From JAQAZP01 sp032127265 (lineage in GTDB: Bacteria; Acidobacteriota; JAQAZP01): a stretch of DNA of 64,000 nt. The DNA is taken from assembly GCA_032127265.1 (NCBI GenBank), contig JAQAZP010000103.1, positions 1-64,000 on the forward strand, written 5' to 3'. Below the pieces are notes generated by a model that saw only the letters and a list, made by a program, of their open reading frames with translations, was not told where the DNA came from and made no database searches. This document shows, one piece after another, positions 15,813-25,021 of this stretch (its first letter is position 1; the number at the start of each line of letters is the position of its first letter). The position numbers were made by a program, and so were the translations under genes.

Positions 15813-18800
15813 TCAATATTCCTCCCAGCTCTTGATTAACAGATCCTCACGCTTCATGCCCTGCAGCGCCTCCACCAGGCGCTTGGCCAGTTGAAGATTG
15901 GTTACCAGCGGGACACCGAAATCCACCGCCTGACGGCGGACCAGGTAGTCGTTGGTCACCTCCTCCTCCTGGAAGTTCTTGGGAATGTTGATCACCAGGT
16001 CCACATTGCCGTCGGCAATGGTGCTCATCACGTTCGGCTCCCCCTTCTCCAGCGGCCAGTGGAGGATGGTGGTCTCCAGGCCGTTGCGGGCGAGAAACTC
16101 GCCGGTGCCCCGGGTGGCGTAAAAACGGATGCCCATGGAGGCCAGAATCCGGGCGTACTCGAGAAAGTCGGCCTTGCTCTCGATGGGGCCGGTGGAAAGC
16201 AGCACCGAGCCGATGCTCAGCGGGTAGCCCACAGAGTGCATCGCCTTGAGGAAGGCCTCACTGAACGTATCGCCGAGACAGCCCACTTCCCCGGTGGAGG
16301 CCATCTCCACTCCCAGCACCGGGTCGGCACCGTGGAGCCGGGTGAAGGAGAACTGCGGCGCCTTGACCCCCACATAGTCCAGTTCGAAGAAGGAGCGCCG
16401 GCGCCACTCCACCTTCTCCCCCATCACCGCTTTGGTGGCGGCCTCGATGAAGTTTTCCTTGCAGACCTTGGAAACGAAGGGGAAGCTGCGCGACGCGCGC
16501 AGGTTGCACTCGATCACCTTCACCGCATTCTCCCGGGCGATGAACTGGATGTTGAACGGACCGCTGACCTCCAGCGCCCGGGCGATCTCCCTGGTAATCC
16601 GTTTGATCCGCCGGGTGGTTTCGAGGTAGGTGCGCTGGGGCGGCAGGACCAGCGTGGCGTCGCCGGAGTGGACACCGGCGTTCTCCACGTGCTCGGAGAT
16701 GGCATACATCTCCACCTCGCCATTCGCGGCCACGGCATCCATCTCGATCTCCTTGGCCCCCATGATGAACTTGCTCACCACCACCGGGTGCTCCAGCGAG
16801 ACGTCCTCCGCCCGGGCGAGGAAGCGGGCCAGTTGCTCGCCGTTCACCGCCACGCCCATGGCCGACCCGCTGAGCACGTACGAGGGGCGAACCAGCACCG
16901 GGTAGCCCACCTTTTCGGCAAAGGCGGCCGCTTCTTCTATCGACGCAACCTCGGTCCACTCCGGCTGGTCGATGCCCAGGCTGTCCAGCAGGCTGGAGAA
17001 CTTGTGGCGGTCCTCGGCCCGGTCGATGCTCGCCGACGAGGTGCCGAGGATCGGCAGCCCGGCCGCGGCCAGCTGGGGGGCGAGGATGTTGGGCACCTGG
17101 CCGCCCATGGAGACCACCACACCCTTGGGCCGCTCCTTGGCGCAGATCTCCAGCACCGTCTCGAGGTTCAGCTCGTCGAAGTAGAGCCGGTCGCACTCGT
17201 CATAGTCGGTGCTCACCGTCTCCGGATTGTAATTGGCCATCAGCGTGCGGTAGCCCAGTTTCTTCAGCGTGCGCACCGCGTTGACACAGCACCAGTCGAA
17301 CTCCACCGAGCTGCCGATACGGTAGGCCCCCGAGCCGAGGACCAGCACCGACTCCCCTTTCTGGTCGAAGGTCACGTCGTCCTCGCGGCCCTGGTAGGTC
17401 AGGTAGAGATAGTTGGTGGCCGCGGGATACTCGGCGGCCAGGGTGTCGATCTGTTTGACGCAGGGCACGATGCCCCGGCTGCGCCGCATCCGGCGCACCG
17501 CGTCCTCGCTGCGCTCGATGAGCAGGCCGATCTGCTCGTCGGCGAACCCGGCCTGCTTGGCCTCCCGCAGCACGCCGCCCGGAAGGTCACCGCCGGCAAA
17601 CTGGCGCAGGGTGGCGGCGATGCGGACCACCTCCTCGATCTGATGCAGGAACCAGAAATCGATGCGGGTCAGGTCGTGGATCTTCTCCAGGGTCCAGCCG
17701 GCGTCCATGGCCCGGGCCAGGGCGAATATCCGCTCGTCGGTGGGGTGGCGCAGCTCCTCTTCCAGGTCGTCGAAGCTGATCTGCTGGTCGCCGATCAGCC
17801 CGCGGGCGCCGATCTCCAGCATGCGCAGCGCTTTCTGCAGCGCCTCGGGGAAGGTGCGGCCGATGGCCATCACCTCGCCCACCGACTTCATCCCGGTACC
17901 GATGGTCTTCACCGCCCGGCGAAACTTGCGCAGATCCCAGCGCGGAATCTTGACCACCACGTAGTCCAGCGCCGGCTCGAAGCAGGCCATGGTCACCCTG
18001 GTCACCGCGTTGGGGATCTCAGTGAGCGAAAACCCGAGGGCCAGCCGGGCGGCCACCGCGGCCAGCGGGTAGCCGGTGGCCTTGGAGGCCAGGGCCGAAC
18101 TGCGGGAGAGTCGGGCATTGACCTCGATCACCCGGCATTCGTCCGACTCGGGGTCGAGGGCGAACTGGATGTTGCACTCGCCGACGATGCCCAGGTGGCG
18201 GATGACCCGGATGGAGATCTCCCTCAGCCGGTGATACTCCTCGTTGCTCAGGGTCTGGCTCGGGGCCACCACGATGGACTCGCCGGTGTGAATGCCCAGC
18301 GGGTCGAGGTTCTCCATGTTGCAGATGGTGACGCAGTTGTCCTGCCCGTCCCGCATCACCTCGTATTCCAGTTCCTTCCAGCCGTGGAGATACTCCTCCA
18401 CCAGGATGTGGTCGGCCAGGGCCAGCGCCTTGACCGCCGTATCGCGCAGCGATTTTTTTGTGGGGCAGATCCCGGACCCCAGGCCGCCGAGGGAGAACCC
18501 GGAACGGATCATGATCGGATAGCCGATCTCCTCGGCAATGACCAGCGCCTCCTCCACCGCGCCCACGGCCCTGGAGCGGGGCACCTGCACCCCGATCTCG
18601 GCCAGGCTGTCGGCGAAGAGCTGGCGGTCCTCGGTTAGCCGGATCGCGGCCACCGGTGTGCCAAGCACTCTGACTCCGTAACGCTCGAAAACACCGTCGG
18701 CTTCCAGTTGGAGCCCGCAATTGAGCGCGGTCTGCCCGCCAAAACCGAGCAGCACGCCTTCCGGACGCTCCCGCTCGATCACCCCGGCCACGAAATCCTT

Positions 18801-19013
18801 CTCCACCGGCAGGAAGTAGACCCGGTCGGCCAGGTGCTCGGAGGTCTGGATGGTGGCGATGTTGGGGTTGACCAGGATGACGTGAATACCCTCTTCCTTG
18901 AGCGCCTTGATCGCCTGGCTGCCCGAGTAGTCGAACTCTCCGGCCTCGCCGATTTTCAGTGCCCCGGAACCGAGAATCAGCACGCTCTTCGGCTTGGTGA
19001 TCGTCGATTTCAT
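15813..19013 (-). CDS. carB: Carbamoyl-phosphate synthase large subunit
   Basis: 1066 residues, the normal full length. It begins MKSTITKPKSVLILGSG and contains the duplicated ATP-grasp synthetase halves (second half opening with LVLGSGAYRIGSSVEFDWC) and the C-terminal MGS-like allosteric domain (ILASMGIRFYATRGTGEFL). It makes carbamoyl phosphate from bicarbonate, ammonia released by CarA and two ATP, for pyrimidine and arginine synthesis. The ATG at 19013 overlaps the carA stop by four bases (ATGA), showing translational coupling. The frame stays open further upstream, but that is antisense space inside carA and not part of this gene. Confidence 0.97.
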   Translation of the reverse strand: MKSTITKPKSVLILGSGALKIGEAGEFDYSGSQAIKALKEEGIHVILVNPNIATIQTSEHLADRVYFLPVEKDFVAGVIERERPEGVLLGFGGQTALNCGLQLEADGVFERYGVRVLGTPVAAIRLTEDRQLFADSLAEIGVQVPRSRAVGAVEEALVIAEEIGYPIMIRSGFSLGGLGSGICPTKKSLRDTAVKALALADHILVEEYLHGWKELEYEVMRDGQDNCVTICNMENLDPLGIHTGESIVVAPSQTLSNEEYHRLREISIRVIRHLGIVGECNIQFALDPESDECRVIEVNARLSRSSALASKATGYPLAAVAARLALGFSLTEIPNAVTRVTMACFEPALDYVVVKIPRWDLRKFRRAVKTIGTGMKSVGEVMAIGRTFPEALQKALRMLEIGARGLIGDQQISFDDLEEELRHPTDERIFALARAMDAGWTLEKIHDLTRIDFWFLHQIEEVVRIAATLRQFAGGDLPGGVLREAKQAGFADEQIGLLIERSEDAVRRMRRSRGIVPCVKQIDTLAAEYPAATNYLYLTYQGREDDVTFDQKGESVLVLGSGAYRIGSSVEFDWCCVNAVRTLKKLGYRTLMANYNPETVSTDYDECDRLYFDELNLETVLEICAKERPKGVVVSMGGQVPNILAPQLAAAGLPILGTSSASIDRAEDRHKFSSLLDSLGIDQPEWTEVASIEEAAAFAEKVGYPVLVRPSYVLSGSAMGVAVNGEQLARFLARAEDVSLEHPVVVSKFIMGAKEIEMDAVAANGEVEMYAISEHVENAGVHSGDATLVLPPQRTYLETTRRIKRITREIARALEVSGPFNIQFIARENAVKVIECNLRASRSFPFVSKVCKENFIEAATKAVMGEKVEWRRRSFFELDYVGVKAPQFSFTRLHGADPVLGVEMASTGEVGCLGDTFSEAFLKAMHSVGYPLSIGSVLLSTGPIESKADFLEYARILASMGIRFYATRGTGEFLARNGLETTILHWPLEKGEPNVMSTIADGNVDLVINIPKNFQEEEVTNDYLVRRQAVDFGVPLVTNLQLAKRLVEALQGMKREDLLIKSWEEY

Positions 19014-20098
19014 TTGCCGCCCCCCTTGCTGCCGAGCATGGCGACGAACTCGTCGAAGAGAAAATCGGTGTCCACCGGGCCGGGCCGGGCTTCGGGGTGG
19101 AACTGCACGCTGCGCAGCGGCTTGTCCCGGTGCCTGATCCCCTCGTTGGTGCCGTCGTTGGCGTTGAAGAACCAGGGCTGCCAGCCCTCGGGCAGGCTCC
19201 GGTCGTCCACCGCATAGCCATGGTTCTGGGAGGTGATGTGACAGCGCCGGCTGCCAACCCGCATACAGGGCTGGTTCTGGCCCCGATGGCCGAATTTCAG
19301 TTTGTAGGTGTCGGCCCCGGCGGCCAGAGCCATGATCTGGTTCCCGAGGCAGATCCCGAACAGCGGGATGCTGCCGTCCTCGATCAGTTTCCGGACGTTC
19401 TCCACCGTGGGCCCGCACAGCTTGGGGTCACCGGGGCCGTTGGAGATCACCACCCCATCCACCCGCTCACTGCTCAAATCGTAATCCCAGGGGACGCGCA
19501 GCACGCTGACCCCCCGCTGCAGCAGGCTGCGAATGATACCGGCCTTGGCGCCGCAGTCGATCAGTGCCACGCGCTGCCGGCCGCTGCCGATAATCGTCGG
19601 CTCGGTCACGCTGACCAACTGCACCAATGCATCGTATTCCGGCTCCGGCGCCGGACTCTCCCGGTCGGAGAGGATCACCCGCCCCTTCATCGTGCCCCGG
19701 TGGCGCAGCCGCTTGGTCAGCGCCCGGGTGTCCACCCCGGTGATCCCCGGAATCCCCTCCCGGTCGAGCCAGGCGTGCAGGCTCTCGGCGGCCCGCCAGT
19801 GGGAATAGTGACGGGAGTATTCGGCCACTACCAGGGCCCGGGCGTGAATCCGCTCCGATTCGAAGGGGCTGCGGGCCAGGTCGGCCGTCCCATTGATGCG
19901 GCTTTGGGGTACGCCGTAGTTGCCCACCAGAGGGTAGGTCAGGACCAGAATCTGGCCGGAATAGGACGGGTCGGTGAGGCTCTCCGGGTAGCCGACCATG
20001 CCGGTGTTGAAGACCACTTCACCAGAGGCGGGGAAGCAACCGCCAAACAGTTCCCCGGCCCACTCGGACCCGTCTTCTAGGAGAAGTGTCGCTCTCAA
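19010..20098 (-). CDS. carA: Carbamoyl-phosphate synthase small subunit (glutamine amidotransferase)
   Basis: 362 residues. The class I amidotransferase triad is visible: nucleophile C250 in LFGICLGNQ, and the His/Glu of QFHPEA near the C-terminus. It hydrolyses glutamine and channels ammonia to CarB. I chose a TTG start at 20098, because AAAGGA precedes it and the protein then begins MRATLLLEDG like other CarA proteins; an upstream in-frame ATG at 20173 would add an atypical 25-residue tail. A good promoter lies about 95-120 bases upstream, and the leader between can form a CCGCAC/GTGCGG hairpin that might serve regulation. Confidence 0.95.
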   Translation of the reverse strand: MRATLLLEDGSEWAGELFGGCFPASGEVVFNTGMVGYPESLTDPSYSGQILVLTYPLVGNYGVPQSRINGTADLARSPFESERIHARALVVAEYSRHYSHWRAAESLHAWLDREGIPGITGVDTRALTKRLRHRGTMKGRVILSDRESPAPEPEYDALVQLVSVTEPTIIGSGRQRVALIDCGAKAGIIRSLLQRGVSVLRVPWDYDLSSERVDGVVISNGPGDPKLCGPTVENVRKLIEDGSIPLFGICLGNQIMALAAGADTYKLKFGHRGQNQPCMRVGSRRCHITSQNHGYAVDDRSLPEGWQPWFFNANDGTNEGIRHRDKPLRSVQFHPEARPGPVDTDFLFDEFVAMLGSKGGGK

Positions 20099-20191
20099 TA
20101 CGATCCTTTCCCGGTGATGTGGCTCGACTGCCGCACCTCGCCGGTTGAGCTTCGTGCGGCCACCGGCGACCATGGAGTACAGAATGCAGCG

Positions 20192-20221
20192 AAAATAGCA
20201 GAGGGGTCAACAGGCTGTCAA
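20192..20221 (-). promoter_or_regulatory. Sigma-70-type promoter of carAB
   Basis: On the minus strand TTGACA (complement of 20216-20221), an 18-base spacer and TATTTT (complement of 20192-20197). A transcript would start near 20186, giving a leader of about 90 nt before the TTG of carA. Confidence 0.65.
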
Positions 20222-20554
20222 TCTGATCACCTCCAGCCGCACCGGGCCTGTCCTCCCTGGGAACTAAAGCGATCCGAACCGTCCACTTTTGTATCCACCT
20301 CTGTAAACCAGGGTTGACTGTGACGGGTTCGGAAACCCGCGGCCACCCATCTGGACATCCGGACCTCTGTCGCCTCAGGGACGCATCGGACCAGTAAAAT
20401 ATTTAAAATCTATAACTTGCACCCAAAGTCAAGGTCGTGATTGGCCCATATCCCCCTCTGATGATCCCTGGAAGATAGTGTAAAATCCTGCAGCGAACCG
20501 TAAAAACGCCGGCATGAAGACATCAAAAATGAGAGTGAAATGCCCATATTTCGG
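20222..20554. other. Divergent intergenic region, no gene seen
   Basis: Between the carAB promoter and the upstream palindrome of the sigma-54 gene. The composition shifts towards AT after 20390, consistent with regulatory DNA. I see no open frame with a ribosome site and no clear RNA gene. Confidence 0.4.
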
Positions 20555-20580
20555 CACATTGCCCGTATTAGGGCAATGTG
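20555..20580. promoter_or_regulatory. Perfect 10-bp inverted repeat, candidate upstream activator site
   Basis: CACATTGCCC-N6-GGGCAATGTG is an exact palindrome in AT-rich DNA. Its centre lies about 108 bases upstream of the -24 element at 20675 and about 134 bases before the expected transcription start, the usual place for an enhancer bound by a sigma-54 activator dimer. A second, imperfect ATGCCC/GGCA pair lies immediately upstream (from about 20540). Confidence 0.55.
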
Positions 20581-20674
20581 AAATTTATTAATCCACGGTC
20601 AGATGGGATTAGAAATAAGACTAACGCATTGTAAACAATCGACTTGTAAATTATTTTCAAATTCTTCTGAACGC

Positions 20675-20689
20675 TGGCACATTGTTTGC
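20675..20689 (+). promoter_or_regulatory. Near-consensus sigma-54 (-24/-12) promoter
   Basis: TGGCACA-N4-TTGC matches the core sigma-54 consensus at every conserved position. The expected start is near 20701, 59 bases before the GTG at 20760. It is the strongest sigma-54 site noticed in the window. Confidence 0.75.
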
Positions 20690-20759
20690 GTATAGATAGT
20701 GACGTGCAGCGGCATAAGGCCGGATGAAAACTGAATAGGTTGTTGGACCATTCAACGCT

Positions 20760-21167
20760 GTGAGCAATATCCAAGTGCCTGATGAAACGGAACTGGAACT
20801 TGCCGGGCAGCTTGAACGAGCTTTAGAGCAGCGCTGGCAGGAATTGTCAGCACGCCGTTATTCCTCACCGTGCCGGGCGGTGGCCGACCTCACCCGGGAT
20901 GGCGAGGGTATCCTTGAGGCGGCCGGTCTGGAAGGGGTTCCACCCTTCCCCGGATGTCTCAAAATCGGATGCGGCAACGGCCGCTCGAATTCGGATCTCC
21001 GCCTTTACAGCTGCACGGCGCTGACGAGGGAGCACGGAGATCAGTCGCTGGTCATCCACCTCAAGGTCGAACTGGCCCAGACGGGTGGTGATCAGGAGTT
21101 GGCGCTCAAAGAGATGCTCGTTGGCTGCCCTGAAGTTCGGGTGGTCTCTCCCGGCACAACCGGTTGA
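20760..21167 (+). CDS. Unrecognised 135-residue protein downstream of a sigma-54 promoter
   Basis: Reading from the GTG at 20760 gives a 135-residue soluble protein: an acidic/amphipathic N-terminal helix (ELAGQLERALEQRWQELSA), a Cys/Gly-rich middle (PGCLKIGCGNGRSNSDLRL) and a beta-like segment (SLVIHLKVELAQT). Five Cys residues are spread through it. No family is recognised and no signal peptide or membrane helix is present. There is no clear Shine-Dalgarno before the GTG, so the true start could be internal. Codon use agrees with its neighbours. It stands alone between a strong -24/-12 promoter and a set of hairpins, which suggests a single-gene response unit. Confidence 0.5.
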   Translation: MSNIQVPDETELELAGQLERALEQRWQELSARRYSSPCRAVADLTRDGEGILEAAGLEGVPPFPGCLKIGCGNGRSNSDLRLYSCTALTREHGDQSLVIHLKVELAQTGGDQELALKEMLVGCPEVRVVSPGTTG

Positions 21168-21225
21168 GATAGCCCAGTAAAGAAGGACATAACCTCCTCC
21201 TTGCGAGGGGTTCTGCTAGCCAGAT

Positions 21226-21319
21226 GCAATCCCAAAAAGAGGATTGCCGATTGAAGGGTTTTTTTCCCCAGCCGCTGAAGCGGCTTAATTAATAGATTTG
21301 CCGGCTCTTCGGAGCCGGC
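21226..21319 (+). other. Array of three hairpins downstream of the sigma-54 gene
   Basis: Three stem-loops follow one another: GCAATCC/GGATTGC (21226-21247, followed by a seven-T run at 21259-21265), GCCGCT-GA-AGCGGC (21272-21285) and GCCGGCTC-TTCG-GAGCCGGC (21300-21319, with a UUCG-type tetraloop). The first plus the T-run could be a terminator; the others may be RNA stabilisers or part of a small RNA. A fourth hairpin, without a T-run, lies at 21386-21416. Confidence 0.5.
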
Positions 21320-21567
21320 CTGCCATCATAAGATGTCCCCCCGGCAGGTCGAATCATGACCAGCCAACGTTCCTAACGAAACTACGCCCCGGTCGGGTCT
21401 GAATACCGACCGGGGCCCCTCCAACTCTCTCGAACCTTTCCCCCTTTGCTTCCAAAGTCCAACTGAACTACTATTCTTGCGCATGCTCCGCTGACGATGC
21501 GTCCAGGTATTCCGCGCCCGGCGGCCGGAATGACCGCGGCTTCCGCCCCGGCGGAGAGGATGGGACC

Positions 21568-22668
21568 ATGGTAATGAACCTGCTGCAAGTGGACACGGAA
21601 ATCCGGTGGGGCGGCGGCCAGCAGCAGGTGGCCCACCTCTGTGAAGGCCTGGCCGGCAAAGGACACCGCGTCGTCCTGGTCTGCCACCGCGATGGAATTC
21701 TCCGCCACCGGGTGGAAAGCGCCGCGGTTCGCGTCCTCCCCCTCGCCTCCTTTGGCGAGGTCGATCCCCGGGGTGTGTTCGGCCTGGCCCGGATCATCCG
21801 CAGCCAGCGCTTTGACCTGATGCACATGCACTCCTCCCGGGCGCACACCATGGGTGTCGTGGCCGGCGCACTGACCCGGTTCCGGCCCCGCGTGGTCTCC
21901 AGGCGGTTCAACCACTCTCCGCGGCGGGACCCTTTCAACCGCTGGAAATACGGCAGCGGCATCGACCGGGTGGTGGCCATTTCCCGGGCGGTGCAGCAGT
22001 CGCTGATCGATGCGGGATTCGATTCCGCTGACATTGACCTGGTACCCAGCGGTATCGTTCCACCAGATCGGGTGGCCGGGGCCCGGGTCGCTGTATTCGA
22101 AGAATTCAATTTGCCCCCCGAGGCCCGGTTGGCGATCTGCGTGGCCAACCTGGTGGAGATCAAGGGCCACAGGACACTGATCGAAGCGGTGCGGCTGCTT
22201 CGAGGGGAATGGCCCGGCCTTCGCGTCCTGTTCGCCGGAGACGGCCCCCTGCGACGAAACCTGGAGGCACTGAGCCATGATGCCGGTGTCGAGGATCACA
22301 TCCTCTTTGCCGGATTCCGCACCGACATTGACCGTCTGCTCTCCGCCGCCGACCTGGCCGTCTGCCCGTCGCTCACCGAAGGTCTGGGGCTCTCGATCCT
22401 CGATGCTCTGGCCATGGAACTGCCGGTGGCCGCCTCGGAAACCGGCGGAATCCCCGAAATCGTCCGGCACGACGAAACCGGCTTGCTGGTTCCTCCGGGG
22501 GAACCAGATCCGCTGGCCAAAGCGGTGGAGAAGCTGCTCTCCAATCCCGAGGAGTCGGCCCGCCTGGGCCGGAACGGCCGGCGGATGGTGCTCGAGAAAT
22601 TCAGTGTCCAGGCGATGGTGGACGGGACCGAAGCGGTATATCACCGACTGCTGGAAGCGGCCTCATAA
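21568..22668 (+). CDS. GT4 family glycosyltransferase
   Basis: 366 residues with the GT-B fold of GT4 enzymes: an N-terminal Gly-rich loop (RWGGGQQQ), a LMHMHSSRAH segment, and the C-terminal donor-binding motif around SLTEGLGLSILDAL with the E-x7-E arrangement. It transfers an activated sugar to an envelope glycan or lipid acceptor; the substrate cannot be read from the sequence. A GAGAGGATGGGA stretch precedes the ATG. It is convergent with folC, overlapping its 3' end by 68 bases, and its last codons fall in a palindromic-repeat arm. No lipopolysaccharide cluster surrounds it. Confidence 0.85.
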   Translation: MVMNLLQVDTEIRWGGGQQQVAHLCEGLAGKGHRVVLVCHRDGILRHRVESAAVRVLPLASFGEVDPRGVFGLARIIRSQRFDLMHMHSSRAHTMGVVAGALTRFRPRVVSRRFNHSPRRDPFNRWKYGSGIDRVVAISRAVQQSLIDAGFDSADIDLVPSGIVPPDRVAGARVAVFEEFNLPPEARLAICVANLVEIKGHRTLIEAVRLLRGEWPGLRVLFAGDGPLRRNLEALSHDAGVEDHILFAGFRTDIDRLLSAADLAVCPSLTEGLGLSILDALAMELPVAASETGGIPEIVRHDETGLLVPPGEPDPLAKAVEKLLSNPEESARLGRNGRRMVLEKFSVQAMVDGTEAVYHRLLEAAS

Positions 22669-23965
22669 CCTCACCTGGGGCCACTTTCTTGATGTCGCTG
22701 ACCAGGAAGATCGAGCCGGCCACCAGCACCAGGCCGTTGGGCCCGGCCAGGCGTCGGGAAAGTTCCAGCGCCCTGCGGGGATCGGGCTCCAGGTGCATCT
22801 CGGCCGCGTAGCGTCCACCGATCCGGGCCGCCTCCATCGGTTCCATGGCCCGCTTGCAGTCCGGCCGGGTGAGCACCACCCGGAGGGCCCGGGGAAAGAG
22901 CAGCGACGTCATCTCCTCGACGTTTTTATCGCCCATCACCCCGAACAGCAGCGTCACCGGCCGGTTGACCTCCCGGTCCAGATAGTCGGCCAGGGACCGG
23001 GCACCGTCCGGATTGTGCGCGCAGTCGAAAAGCAGGGGCGGCGACCCGGGCACCAGTTCCAGTCTTCCCGGCCAGCTCACCGACGACAGGCCCTCCCGGA
23101 TCCGGGCCTCGTCCACCGGCAGCCCCTGCCGGGCCAGGGTTTCCAGGGCCAGCACGGCCGCGGCGGCATTCTCCAACTGGTGCTCCCCGCGCAAGGGCAG
23201 ATGCAGGTCCGCGTAGGACGCCTCGGGAGTGCTCAGGTCGAAGCGGTATCCCCCGGTCTCCAGGGGCCTTGCCTCTGAACGGCGGCACAGCTCGGAAGCC
23301 ACCCGAAGATCGGCGCCGCAGCGCCGGGCCACCTCCCGGACCACGTCCAGGGCATCGCCCGGTTCGCAGGAAGTGACCACCGGCCGGCGGGGCCGGATGA
23401 TACCCGCTTTCTCGAAGGCCACCTGACGAAGGGTGCTGCCGAGAAAGTGTGTGTGGTCCAGGGCCACGCGGGTAATCACCGATATATCGGGATCTACGGC
23501 ATTGGTCGCGTCAAACCGCCCGCCAAGGCCCACCTCCAGGACCGCCGCATCCAGCCCCTGCTCGGCAAAGTGGGTCAGGGCCATGGCGGTGACCAGCTCG
23601 AAATAGGTGGGATGGCTCTCCAGTGCGCCGCGCTCCACCAGCGACCGCACCAACTCCCGCAGCCGGGTGGTGATCCGTGCCACGTCCTCCCTGGGGATCG
23701 GCTGGCGTCCAGCCACGATCCGCTCCTCGAAATCGATGATGTGGGGCGAGGTGTAGCGGCCGGTCCGCAACCCGGCGGCGGAGAGCACGGCGTGGATCAT
23801 GGCGGCCACCGAGCCCTTGCCGTTGGTCCCGGCCACGAGGACGGTGCGCATCCGGCGCTCCGGTGAGCCGAGCGCCTCCAGCAGAACCCGGATCCGTCGC
23901 AGGCCGAGCTTTATCCCCACGTTGGACAGGCCAAAAAGATAGTCGATGGTTTCAGCGTAGTTCAT
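22601..23965 (-). CDS. folC: Bifunctional folylpolyglutamate synthase / dihydrofolate synthase
   Basis: 454 residues of the Mur-ligase-like family: P-loop GTNGKGSVAAM, YTSPHIIDFEERI, the carbamylated-Lys region FEKAGII, and DCAHNPDGA. It adds glutamate to dihydropteroate and to folates in the cytosol. The ATG at 23965 gives the expected N-terminus (MNYAETIDYLF). The last 27 or so residues after SDIKKVA are Pro/Arg-rich and come from reading through a repeat arm into the glycosyltransferase gene, so they are probably a non-functional extension. It follows accD by about 30 bases on the same strand, the order seen in many Deltaproteobacteria. Confidence 0.93.
   Translation of the reverse strand: MNYAETIDYLFGLSNVGIKLGLRRIRVLLEALGSPERRMRTVLVAGTNGKGSVAAMIHAVLSAAGLRTGRYTSPHIIDFEERIVAGRQPIPREDVARITTRLRELVRSLVERGALESHPTYFELVTAMALTHFAEQGLDAAVLEVGLGGRFDATNAVDPDISVITRVALDHTHFLGSTLRQVAFEKAGIIRPRRPVVTSCEPGDALDVVREVARRCGADLRVASELCRRSEARPLETGGYRFDLSTPEASYADLHLPLRGEHQLENAAAAVLALETLARQGLPVDEARIREGLSSVSWPGRLELVPGSPPLLFDCAHNPDGARSLADYLDREVNRPVTLLFGVMGDKNVEEMTSLLFPRALRVVLTRPDCKRAMEPMEAARIGGRYAAEMHLEPDPRRALELSRRLAGPNGLVLVAGSIFLVSDIKKVAPGEVMRPLPAVGDIPLRSRPPSPGH
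22655..22683. repeat. Single arm of the palindromic repeat family
   Basis: AAGCGGCCTCATAACCTCAC followed by CTGGGGCC matches the arm of copy A (AAGCGGCTCCATAACC on the complementary strand). No opposite arm or core was found here. It supplies the stop codon of the glycosyltransferase and encodes the odd C-terminal tail of FolC. Confidence 0.5.
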
Positions 23966-23994
23966 GGAGGACCGGAGGCAATACTCCCCCGGGA

Positions 23995-24843
23995 TCAGCT
24001 GTGGTAGAGGTGGTCAAGGCAGCGGATCAGGGTGCTGCGCATGTTCTTGCGGTCCACGATCATGTCCAGCATGCCGTGCTCGATGAGGAATTCCGACCGC
24101 TGAAACCCCTCGGGCAAATCCTTGAGGATGGTCTGCTTGATCACCCTGGGGCCGGCAAACCCGATCAGGGCCTTCGGCTCGGCAATATTGAGATCGCCCA
24201 GCATGGCAAAACTGGCCGTGACACCGCCGGTGGTTGGATCGGCGAGGATGGAGATATAGGGGATCGCCTCCTTGTGCAGCCGGGAGAGCGCCGCGCTGAT
24301 CTTGGCCATCTGCATCAGCGAGAGGGCGCCTTCCTGCATCCTCGCTCCTCCGGAACAGGAGATCACAATCAGGGGCGAGCGTTCCTCGAGGGCCTTCTCC
24401 ACGGCCCGGGTGATCTTTTCGCCCATCACCGAACCCATGCTGCCGCCCATGAAGCTGAACTCCATGGCGCAGATGATGATCGGCTTCCCGCCCATCTTCC
24501 CGCTGGCCGCCACCAGAGCGTCGGGCATCTTGCATTTTTCGATGGAGGCTTTCAGCCGGTCCTTGTAGCGCTTGGTGTCCTTGAACTGCAGCGGATCCAT
24601 GGAGGACACGCCGGTGGCGAATTCGGTGTACTTGCCGTCATCAAAAAGCAGTTCCAGCCGGCTTTTGGCGCTTATCCGGAAGTGGTAGTCGCACTTGGGG
24701 CAAACGTGGAGATTTCTGGCCAGTTCCTTGGAATAGACGATCTCCTTGCAGTTGTTGCAGCGGGTCCAGAGGCCTTCGGGGATCTTCTTCCTCGAACCGG
24801 CCACCGTGCCCTTGCTCGCCGTGTTTTTCCTGAACCAGGCCAT
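23995..24843 (-). CDS. accD: Acetyl-CoA carboxylase carboxyltransferase subunit beta
   Basis: 282 residues. The N-terminal zinc ribbon is intact (C29, C32, C48, C51) and the carboxyltransferase domain carries MEFSFMGGSMGSVMGEKI and SCSGGARMQEG. With AccA it moves the carboxyl group from biotin to acetyl-CoA, making malonyl-CoA for fatty acids. The ATG at 24843 yields the usual MAWFRK start; a GTG at 24855 is the alternative. It forms an accD-folC unit. accA is not in the window. Confidence 0.95.
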   Translation of the reverse strand: MAWFRKNTASKGTVAGSRKKIPEGLWTRCNNCKEIVYSKELARNLHVCPKCDYHFRISAKSRLELLFDDGKYTEFATGVSSMDPLQFKDTKRYKDRLKASIEKCKMPDALVAASGKMGGKPIIICAMEFSFMGGSMGSVMGEKITRAVEKALEERSPLIVISCSGGARMQEGALSLMQMAKISAALSRLHKEAIPYISILADPTTGGVTASFAMLGDLNIAEPKALIGFAGPRVIKQTILKDLPEGFQRSEFLIEHGMLDMIVDRKNMRSTLIRCLDHLYHS

Positions 24844-25021
24844 TGCGTTTTCCACTCCTGCAGATAGTGCCGGAAAAAGGAGGTTATGTTATCCGTGGAA
24901 CCGGGTTCCGTCAAGTGCCGGCAAGGGTCCACGGACGGCCCCGGGACAACCGCCGGGATAGTGTATCTTGTTCGGGCACAGGCGGCTGGGCTATCATCTC
25001 CTGCCTGCGCTGGAGGGGACG

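Noticed and set aside
15891..18638. A 915-residue open frame on the plus strand
   Set aside because: It lies entirely antisense to carB, is His/Gly/Gln/Val rich in the manner of shadow frames in high-GC DNA, and matches no family.
19014..19418. N-terminal extension of CarB
   Set aside because: The frame stays open inside carA, but the ATG at 19013 overlapping the carA stop gives the normal CarB length and N-terminus.
21386..21416. Hairpin GCCCCGGTCGG/CCGACCGGGGC as a terminator
   Set aside because: Perfect stem, but neither strand has a T-run after it, so I list it only with the hairpin run.
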